From Azospirillum tabaci (GTDB taxonomy: Bacteria > Pseudomonadota > Alphaproteobacteria > Azospirillales > Azospirillaceae): a DNA stretch of 64,000 nt. Below the pieces are notes generated by a model, which saw only the letters and a list, made by a program, of their open reading frames with translations, ran no database searches and was not told the DNA's origin. Shown here in pieces: positions 58,149 through 64,000 of the stretch. The translations under genes were made by a program, and so were the position numbers. Position 1 is the first letter of the stretch, and every line of letters begins with the position of its first letter. The stretch covers positions 62,001 to 126,000 of the forward strand of contig NZ_JACCJY010000004.1 of NCBI RefSeq assembly GCF_014596085.1, written 5' to 3'.

Positions 58149-58253
58149 TCGCCGGTCTGCTGCGGCGCGGAACCATCCTCATCCCTGCCCATTGAAAAGA
58201 TTGATTTCCGGGCCGCCGCGGCACGGACCCCAGTCGGGCAAGGAGATAACGTC

Positions 58254-58697
58254 TTGGTAGCCATCGTCGATCACGGCAGACCGGCAAGGGCCATCCATCC
58301 CCTGCACGCGGTGCTGCTCGCGGCCTCCCTTCCGCTGTTCCTGGGGGGCCTGCTCTGCGACATGGCCTATTCCAGGAGCTTCGAGATCCAGTGGAGCAAC
58401 TTCGCCGCCTGGCTGATCGCCGGCGGCATGGTTTTCGCCGGCTTTTCGCTCCTCTGGGCCTTCATCGATCTGTTCCGCGCCGGCCGGCGCCGTGGCCGCG
58501 GGCTCGTCTATTTCGTCCTGCTGCTCATCACCTTCGCGCTCGGCCTCGTCAACGCCTTCGTGCACGCACGGGACGCCTGGGGAATCATGCCGGACGGCCT
58601 GATCCTGTCGGCGGCCGTCGCCGTGACCGCCGCCTTGGCGACTTGGTTCGGCTTCTCCAGCCTCCGCATTGGCGCCCGCATGGGAGAGACGCGATGA
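58254..58697 (+). CDS. DUF2231 membrane protein
   Basis: A 147-residue protein with four hydrophobic segments (HPLHAVLLAASLPLFLGGLL; FAAWLIAGGMVFAGFSLLWA; GLVYFVLLLITFALGLVNAF; LILSAAVAVTAALATWFGF). The early HP-LH motif is typical of DUF2231, a family with heme-binding-like histidines but unknown role. A TTG start is chosen because AAGGAGATAACG precedes it at ideal distance. The 3' end overlaps the next gene (ATGA). Confidence 0.8.
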   Translation: MVAIVDHGRPARAIHPLHAVLLAASLPLFLGGLLCDMAYSRSFEIQWSNFAAWLIAGGMVFAGFSLLWAFIDLFRAGRRRGRGLVYFVLLLITFALGLVNAFVHARDAWGIMPDGLILSAAVAVTAALATWFGFSSLRIGARMGETR

Positions 58698-60052
58698 AAC
58701 GCTCCAGCCTGCTGGCCGCGGCGGGGATCGTCGTTCTGCTGGCCGCCTGCGACGACAACCCGTCGCCGCCCGTCTATGGCGCCAACCCGCCTCTGCCGGA
58801 GCAGCAGTACGGTCTGCTGCCCAGCATGAAGATCGCCAATCCCGCTTCCTGGGGCGACCACAAACCGACCGTGCCGGAGGGTTTCACCGTCACGGCGATC
58901 GCCACCGACCTCGGCATCCCGCGTCAGACCCTGGTCCTTCCCAACGGCGACATCCTGGTCGCCGAAGGCCGGGGCGGCTCGGCTCCGCCGCTGCGGCCCA
59001 AGGACTTCATCGCCGGCATCATCAAGGCCAAGGGAACGACCCCGGTCCCCAGCGGCAACCGCATCACCCTGCTGCGCGACGCCGACGGCGACGGCCGGTA
59101 CGAGGAGCGCACGGTCTTTGCCGACCATCTGAACGCGCCCTACGGGCTGGCCTTCGTGAATGGCCAGATCTACGTCGCGAACCAGGACGCGCTGGTGCGT
59201 TTCCCCTACCGCGAGGGGCAGACCCGCGCCGAGGGGCCGCCGGAGAAGGTCACCGACCTGCCCTCCTACATCAACCATCACTGGACCAAGTCGCTGGCCG
59301 CCAGCACGGACGGGCGGTTCCTCTATGTCGGCATCGGCTCCAACAGCAACATCACGGAACGCGGAATGCCCGCCGAGGCCGACCGCGCGATGGTCTGGGA
59401 GATCGATGCCCAAACCGGCGCGCACCGGCCCTACGCCACCGGCCTGCGCAACCCAACCGCGCTGGCCGTCCAGCCGGGAACGGGCACGCTGTGGGCGGTG
59501 GTGAACGAGCGCGACGAGCTTGGCCCCAACCTCGTCCCCGATTACCTGACCTCGGTCCGCGAGGGCGGCTTCTACGGATGGCCCTACAGCTATTGGGGCC
59601 AGAACGTCGACCCGCGCGCCCAGCCGCAGAAGCCCGAGATGGTCGCCGCGGCGATCAAGCCGGACTACAGCCTGGGATCGCACGTCGCGGCCCTCGGCGT
59701 CGCCTTCTCCTCGCCGGTGATGGGCGAGCGCTTCGCCGAAGGCGTGTTCGTCGGCGAGCATGGCAGCTGGAACCGCAGCGTGCCCAGCGGCTACAAGGTG
59801 ATTTTCGTCCCCTTCCGCGACGGAGCCCCCTCCGGCTCCCCGGTCGAGGTCGTGACCGGCTTCATGGGCGAGGACGGCAAGACCTACGGCCGGCCGGTCG
59901 GCGTCACGGTGGACCCGAAGGGCGCCCTGATCGTCGCGGACGACCTGTCGAACACGGTCTGGCGCGTCGCGGTGACGGATCGCTCGCCCAGCGCGCAGGC
60001 ACCGGCGGACATGGGCAGCACGACGACCGATGGGAACGGCTCGTCCAACTGA
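58694..60052 (+). CDS. PQQ-dependent sugar (sorbosone-type) dehydrogenase lipoprotein
   Basis: A 452-residue six-bladed beta-propeller of the soluble glucose/sorbosone dehydrogenase family (FTVTAIATDLGIPRQTLVLP; VGIGSNSNITERG; TGLRNPTALAVQPGTGTLW; FVGEHGSWNRS). The N-terminus is a lipoprotein signal ending LLAAC. It oxidises aldoses or related sugars in the periplasm with PQQ; the actual substrate is unknown. It is translationally coupled to the DUF2231 gene, which may be its membrane electron partner (inference). Confidence 0.88.
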   Translation: MKRSSLLAAAGIVVLLAACDDNPSPPVYGANPPLPEQQYGLLPSMKIANPASWGDHKPTVPEGFTVTAIATDLGIPRQTLVLPNGDILVAEGRGGSAPPLRPKDFIAGIIKAKGTTPVPSGNRITLLRDADGDGRYEERTVFADHLNAPYGLAFVNGQIYVANQDALVRFPYREGQTRAEGPPEKVTDLPSYINHHWTKSLAASTDGRFLYVGIGSNSNITERGMPAEADRAMVWEIDAQTGAHRPYATGLRNPTALAVQPGTGTLWAVVNERDELGPNLVPDYLTSVREGGFYGWPYSYWGQNVDPRAQPQKPEMVAAAIKPDYSLGSHVAALGVAFSSPVMGERFAEGVFVGEHGSWNRSVPSGYKVIFVPFRDGAPSGSPVEVVTGFMGEDGKTYGRPVGVTVDPKGALIVADDLSNTVWRVAVTDRSPSAQAPADMGSTTTDGNGSSN

Positions 60053-60067
60053 AACGGGAACGCCGTG

Positions 60068-60799
60068 TCAGGGCCGCTTGCCGGGCGGTCCTGACCGGTC
60101 CGAGATGGTGACGGCGACCGGATAGCCCATCCAGCGCTGGCGCTTGTTCTCCAGGGCCGCGCCGCCGCGGGCCGGACCGGCCGGACGTCCGCCGCCCCAC
60201 AGGCCACGGCCGCGCGGCACCACGGGCAGCAGGCGGATCTTCCGCCCAACGATGGCCAGGCGGCGGCGCCAATGGGCGACCAGTTTGGTCGAGGTGCCGA
60301 CCCGCCGCGCGATCTCGTGATCGGCCAGCAGGGCGCTGCCGGGGTCCTGCAGCAGATCGAGGATGGCGCGGCGCTTGTCCAGACTGGTGTGATGGCTGTG
60401 CTTGCGCTCCAGCGCCTTGCCGAGATCCCAGAGCTTTTCGGCGGTCTCGCGGGCGAGGCCGCGCCAGCGGTCGGCCTCCTCCCGTTGGCGCTCCATGTCG
60501 CCGTTGCTCTTTTCAAGCTGCCGCTTCAGCCCGGCGACCTCCAACTCCAGATCGCGCACTTGGCGGCGCAAGCCCTGGACGAGCTGGTCGGGGGGTGGCG
60601 GACGGTCGGGCGGCGGGGCGCTGGCGGCGGGCGGCGGTTCCGGGGTGGCGGACAGCGGACGGGCGCCGCGGGCAAGATCGCGGAACGACAGGCCGGCCCT
60701 CGACAGCATGATGCGCGCGGCGCGCAGAGCGGACTGGGCCTCACCCTGATGCTCCGACTCGGCCATGGCGAGGACTTTGGCGAGTTTGTCTGGGTCCAT
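60068..60799 (-). CDS. DUF2786-like protein with coiled coil and helix-turn-helix
   Basis: A 243-residue protein. Residues 1-40 (KLAKVLAMAESEHQGEAQSA) resemble DUF2786. A Pro-rich linker follows (50-75), then a coiled coil (about 78-140, LRRQVRDLELEVAGLKRQLE), then an HTH-like region (KRRAILDLLQDPGSALLADH; EIARRVGTSTKLVAHWRRRL) and a basic tail. It is probably a DNA-binding protein. The family is unstudied. The ATG at 60799 is taken over an upstream start at 60862 that lies in the promoter-like region. Confidence 0.65.
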   Translation of the reverse strand: MDPDKLAKVLAMAESEHQGEAQSALRAARIMLSRAGLSFRDLARGARPLSATPEPPPAASAPPPDRPPPPDQLVQGLRRQVRDLELEVAGLKRQLEKSNGDMERQREEADRWRGLARETAEKLWDLGKALERKHSHHTSLDKRRAILDLLQDPGSALLADHEIARRVGTSTKLVAHWRRRLAIVGRKIRLLPVVPRGRGLWGGGRPAGPARGGAALENKRQRWMGYPVAVTISDRSGPPGKRP

Positions 60800-60991
60800 C
60801 CGAGGGGTCGGGGTCCGGAGGCGATTTTTCGCGTCGATGAGCGAACGGGCGCAAACTACCACATCTTATTGGATTGGGCATCTCCGCATCTCGGCGGTGC
60901 GGCACGCCTTTTCCTCCTAACCCGGTCTCGTGTCGTTTCCCCTTCCATCGAGGCGGATCGGCCGGCGGACCGGCTTATGGACGAGCCGGAG

Positions 60992-61011
60992 GGTCGTTTC
61001 GTGAAACAACC
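60992..61011. promoter_or_regulatory. Near-perfect 20-bp palindrome upstream of the MBL-fold gene
   Basis: GGTCGTTTCGTGAAACAACC has nine-base arms with one G:T mismatch and a two-base centre, 46 bp before the start of the MBL-fold gene. It is followed by TTTT, so it may be either an operator or a terminator-like hairpin. The similarity to parS is superficial, since the central CA is missing. Confidence 0.5.
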
Positions 61012-61056
61012 TTTTCACTCGACTCGCGAGGGTCCTACCGCCAAATTGTCGGTACC

Positions 61057-61932
61057 ATGACGGCACGAACCGTTTCCGACGCCTGTTCCGGTGCGCCCGA
61101 CACCCCGCCGGACTTCACCGTCCGCTTCTGGGGCGTGCGCGGCAGCATCGCTTCCCCAGGACCGGACACGGTCCGCTACGGCGGCAACACCCCCTGCGTC
61201 GAGCTGCGCTGCGGGGACGCGCTTCTGGTTCTCGATGCTGGCACCGGCCTGCGCCCGCTGGGCGAGGCGCTGATGCGCCAGGGGGAGCCGGTGGACCTCG
61301 ATCTGCTGCTGACCCACAGCCATCTCGACCACATCTGCGGCCTGCCCTTCTTCGCGCCGGCCTTCGACGCGGCCAGCCGCGTGCGGATCAGGGCCGGCCA
61401 TCTGGAGCGGGAGCGGACGATGCGCTCCGTCCTGGAATGCATGATGTCGGCGCCGCTGTTCCCGGTCCCGGTGGAGATCTTCCGGGCCGACTGCACCTTC
61501 CACGATTTCGTCAGCGGCGAGACGCTGGCGGTGAAGCCGGGCGTCACCGTGCGCACCGCCCCGCTGAACCACCCGGACGGGGCCACCGGCTACCGCGTGG
61601 AGTTCGCAGGCCGCAGCCTGTGCTACGTGACCGACACCGAGCACCCCGCCGACGGGCGCGACCCCGCCGTGATGGAGCTGGTGCGCGGCAGCGACCTGCT
61701 GATCTACGACTGCACCTACACCGACGCCGAATACGCCGCCCGCGTCGGCTGGGGGCATTCGACATGGGAGGAGTGCCTGCGCATCGCCGACGAGGCGGGG
61801 GTGAAGCGCGCGGTCATCTTCCATCACGACCCCCGGCGCACCGACGCCGACCTGGACGTCATCGCCGCCGCCGCCGAGGCCCGGCGCCCCGGAACGCTGG
61901 TCGCCCGCGAAGGCATGGCCCTTCCCCTCTGA
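61057..61932 (+). CDS. MBL-fold metallo-hydrolase
   Basis: A 291-residue metallo-beta-lactamase-fold protein. The metal motif is LLLTHSHLDHICGLPFF, with later ligands in the NHPDGATGYR, VTDTEHP and FHHDPRR positions. N-terminal FWGVRGSIASPGPDTVRYGG places it with the tRNase-Z-like/cyclic-phosphodiesterase branch often linked to signalling proteins. The substrate is unknown; a nucleotide phosphodiesterase is the best guess. Confidence 0.87.
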   Translation: MTARTVSDACSGAPDTPPDFTVRFWGVRGSIASPGPDTVRYGGNTPCVELRCGDALLVLDAGTGLRPLGEALMRQGEPVDLDLLLTHSHLDHICGLPFFAPAFDAASRVRIRAGHLERERTMRSVLECMMSAPLFPVPVEIFRADCTFHDFVSGETLAVKPGVTVRTAPLNHPDGATGYRVEFAGRSLCYVTDTEHPADGRDPAVMELVRGSDLLIYDCTYTDAEYAARVGWGHSTWEECLRIADEAGVKRAVIFHHDPRRTDADLDVIAAAAEARRPGTLVAREGMALPL

Positions 61933-62004
61933 CGTGACACCTATCCCGTTGGACAGTGATGCGCCGAGGACACGGCCAAGCCTCCGTTCGCGTCCCGTGG
62001 CCCG

Positions 62005-62029
62005 TTGTCACTGCCGGATCGTGTGACAA
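62005..62029. promoter_or_regulatory. Inverted repeat upstream of the DUF882 gene
   Basis: TTGTCAC (62005-62011) and GTGACAA (62023-62029) are perfect inverted arms with an 11-bp spacer. TATGGT follows at once and could be the -10 element of the next gene, which would place this dyad as an operator over the promoter. The binding protein is unknown. Confidence 0.5.
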
Positions 62030-62079
62030 TTATGGTATGAAAACCGCCTGCAACCGCAGAGAGAACTCTGGGGAGACGC

Positions 62080-62895
62080 ATGCGGCATCTTCTGCGCTTA
62101 TCGTTGCTGGGCCTGCTCGCCGGCGGAACGCTCGCCGGCTGCGCTTCCACTCCGACTCCCCAGGCCTCGTTCGATGGCGGACCCCGCTCGATCGTCCTGC
62201 ACCATCCCGCCAGCGGCGAGACGGTCAGCGTCACCTACCGCCGCGCCGACGGCTATGATCCTCAAGCTCTGGACCGCATCGCCAGCCTGTTCCGCGACCG
62301 CCGCACCGGCGAAACGGTGCCCGTCGATCCGACCCTGGTCGAGCTTCTCGCCGACCTGCGGGACCGCTGCGGCGTCGGCGCCGACACGCCGGTCCACATC
62401 ACCTCGGGCTACCGCTCGCCGCTGACCAACGTCACGCTGGCCCGCAGCAACCCGAACGTGGCGGAAAACAGCTATCACCTGCGCGGGCAGGCGGCCGACA
62501 TTGCCATCCCCGGCGTCCCGCCCCGCCGCCTCGCCGACGAGGCCGCGGCCCTGCAGCGCGGCGGCTACGCGCTCTACCCCCACACCGGCCACGTCCATGT
62601 GGACACCGGCCCGGTCCGCACCTGGAGCCCGAAGGGCGGCGACCCCCGCATCCTGGAGGCCAGGGCGACCCCCGCGAAGGCGTCGTCGGGCACGGCGGTC
62701 GCCATGAAGCCCACTCCCGCCGCCCCGCGGACGCAGGTCGCGGCGGCGGAGCCCACCCCGTCGAAGCGCCCCCCGGCCAAGGCCGCGCCCGCCTCCGCCC
62801 CGGCGAAGGGCGGCGACGGCGACCTCGCCCGCGTGCGCATGGTGCTGGCCTCCCTCAAGGAGCAGCCGGAGGCGGCGGCGAAGAAGAAGCCCTGA
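62080..62895 (+). CDS. DUF882/YcbK-like peptidase M15 lipoprotein
   Basis: A 271-residue lipoprotein (signal ending GTLAGC). The central domain (about residues 40-190) matches DUF882/peptidase M15A: metal motifs ITSGYRSPLTN, SYHLRGQAADIAIP and HTGHVHVDTG are complete, so it is probably an active zinc peptidase acting on peptidoglycan. A Pro/Ala/Lys-rich C-terminal tail of 70 residues follows. It converges on the ABC permease gene with a 3-bp gap. Confidence 0.88.
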   Translation: MRHLLRLSLLGLLAGGTLAGCASTPTPQASFDGGPRSIVLHHPASGETVSVTYRRADGYDPQALDRIASLFRDRRTGETVPVDPTLVELLADLRDRCGVGADTPVHITSGYRSPLTNVTLARSNPNVAENSYHLRGQAADIAIPGVPPRRLADEAAALQRGGYALYPHTGHVHVDTGPVRTWSPKGGDPRILEARATPAKASSGTAVAMKPTPAAPRTQVAAAEPTPSKRPPAKAAPASAPAKGGDGDLARVRMVLASLKEQPEAAAKKKP

Positions 62896-62898
62896 GGG

Positions 62899-64000
62899 CT
62901 AGCGGTACGGGTCCGCCGCGTCCCGCAGGCCGTCGCCGAGGAAGTTGAAGCTCAGCACGGTCACGATCACCGGCAGCACCGGCAGCATCAACCAGGGGTA
63001 CAGCGCCACCACGTTGATGTTCTGCGCCTCGGTCAGCAGCACCCCCCAGCTGGTGATCGGCGGGCGCAGGCCGAGGCCGAGGAAGCTCAGCGCCGTCTCG
63101 CCCAGGATCATGCCGGGGATGGCCAGCGTCGCCGAGGCGATCAGGTGGCTCATGAAGCTGGGCAGCAGATGCCGCCCGATGATGCGCGCCGGGCTGGCGC
63201 CCATCAGCTGGGCGGCGGTGGTGAAGTCCTCCTCGCGCAGGGCCAGCAGCTTCGACCGCACGGCGCGGGCGAGGCCCGTCCATTCCAGAAGGCCGAGGAT
63301 CACCGTGATCCCGAAATAGATGAAGATCGGGTTCCAGGTGACGGGTAGGGCGGCGGACAGGGCCATCCACAACGGCAGCTCGGGGAAGGAGCGGATGATC
63401 TCGATCAGCCGCTGGATCAGGTTGTCCACCCAGCCGCCGTAATAGCCGGCGATGCCGCCGATCACGATCCCCAGCACGAAGCTGACCGCGACCCCGATCA
63501 GCCCGATGGTCAGCGAGATGCGCGTCCCGTAGATCATCCGCGACAGCAGATCGCGCCCCAGCCGGTCGGTGCCCATGAGGAACAGCGTCCCGCCCTCCGC
63601 CGGGCAGGCGAGGTGCCAGTCGCTCTCCACCAGCCCCCAGAACTCGTAGCGGTCGCCGCGGCAGAGGAAGCGGATCGGCTGCACCTTCGCCGGGTCGGGC
63701 GTGTAGTCCCGCTTCAGGATCTCCATGTCCAGGCGGTAGGTGTAGCCGTAGACGAAGGGGCCGACGAATTGCCCCTCGTGGAACAGGTGCACGGCCTGCG
63801 GCGGGGCGTGGATGAAGTGGGAATTGCGGCTGTCCACCGCGTAGGGGGCCAGGACCTCGCTGACCAGGGTCGAGGCGTAGAGCAGAAGCAGCACGATTCC
63901 CGACGCCACCGCCAGCTTGTGCCGCCGCAGCTTCCACCAGACCATTCGCCATTGCGAGGCGGTGGTGAAGCGCTCCTGCTCCGGCGACAGCCGCTCGACC
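62899..64000 (-). CDS. Oligopeptide ABC transporter permease (OppC-like), 5' end outside window
   Basis: About 367 codons of an inner-membrane permease that runs off the right edge. A long periplasmic loop follows the first membrane helix (FLCRGDRYEFWGLVESDWHL region), as in YejE-type microcin C/peptide permeases. The BPD motif is GASPARIIGRHLLPSFMS. The open frame continues to the window end (LSPEQERFTTASQWRMVWWK), which is the normal N-terminal region, so the ATG at 63945 is not the true start. Dipeptide or oligopeptide uptake is inferred. Confidence 0.88.
   Translation of the reverse strand, partial: VERLSPEQERFTTASQWRMVWWKLRRHKLAVASGIVLLLLYASTLVSEVLAPYAVDSRNSHFIHAPPQAVHLFHEGQFVGPFVYGYTYRLDMEILKRDYTPDPAKVQPIRFLCRGDRYEFWGLVESDWHLACPAEGGTLFLMGTDRLGRDLLSRMIYGTRISLTIGLIGVAVSFVLGIVIGGIAGYYGGWVDNLIQRLIEIIRSFPELPLWMALSAALPVTWNPIFIYFGITVILGLLEWTGLARAVRSKLLALREEDFTTAAQLMGASPARIIGRHLLPSFMSHLIASATLAIPGMILGETALSFLGLGLRPPITSWGVLLTEAQNINVVALYPWLMLPVLPVIVTVLSFNFLGDGLRDAADPYR

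Noticed and set aside
60996-61007. GTTTCGTGAAAC as a parS site
   Set aside because: The central CA of GTTTCACGTGAAAC is missing, which shifts the half sites by two bases; ParB would not be expected to bind.

Overview
The window is a 64 kb stretch of high-GC alphaproteobacterial chromosome that I assign to Azospirillum, close to A. brasilense. The clearest sign is the histidine cluster hisB-hisH-(acetyltransferase)-hisA-hisF-hisE followed by a 122-residue HIT protein; this arrangement, with its 'ORF122', is known from A. brasilense. The other genes (DUF3576 lipoprotein, TimA, FxsA, hemE/ppsR, parAB, RsmG) are typical of alphaproteobacteria. It looks like core chromosome: I see no insertion sequence, prophage, tRNA, rRNA or CRISPR array.

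The main feature is a probable chromosomal replication origin in the 415 bp between the divergent genes hemE and ppsR (28638-29052). It holds an AT-rich tract, seven DnaA-box-like 9-mers and ten GANTC sites within 362 bp. The origin lies between hemE and this neighbour in Caulobacter and Rickettsia as well. The segregation genes parA and parB lie about 12 kb to the right. There are three near-perfect parS palindromes (in aroE, between mnmE and mnmG, and in rsmG) and one degenerate copy near 18.1 kb.

Layout. 0-3.3 kb: end of a zinc ABC permease gene, the divergent argP/argO pair, and a soluble PAS chemoreceptor. 3.6-9.4 kb: lactate-oxidation genes lutABC, an Smr protein, a small XRE regulator and an orphan PAS histidine kinase. 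9.4-13.8 kb: a shikimate dehydrogenase-like gene, the HslUV protease, and a lipoprotein with a 21-bp tandem-repeat array. 13.9-18.1 kb: his operon and hinT. 18.2-22.6 kb: DUF1206, mltA, timA, fxsA, secB. 22.7-28.6 kb: rho, a P-type ATPase, hemJ, hemE. Origin. 29.0-32.7 kb: ppsR-maf-aroE-coaE-dnaQ, tightly overlapped. 32.8-37.1 kb: quinone reductase, DNA methyltransferase repair protein, thioredoxin-domain protein, small ferredoxin. 37.1-42.8 kb: mnmE, mnmG, rsmG, parA, parB. 42.9-49.2 kb: a phytase-like esterase, then (minus strand) DUF3576-leuS-lptE-holA. 49.5-52.3 kb: two tandem paralogous porins. 52.4-64 kb: a mix of envelope, riboflavin, signalling and hypothetical genes, ending in a truncated oligopeptide ABC permease.

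The genes nearest the origin cover replication (dnaQ, holA, ParABS), tRNA and rRNA modification (mnmE, mnmG, rsmG), heme synthesis (hemE, hemJ) and protein export and quality control (secB, timA, hslUV). The coding strand switches at the origin as expected: hemE, hemJ and rho are read leftward, and ppsR through parB mostly rightward. Start sites were chosen from family length, signal peptides and visible ribosome-binding sites. Assignments rest on recognised motifs, not on database searches.
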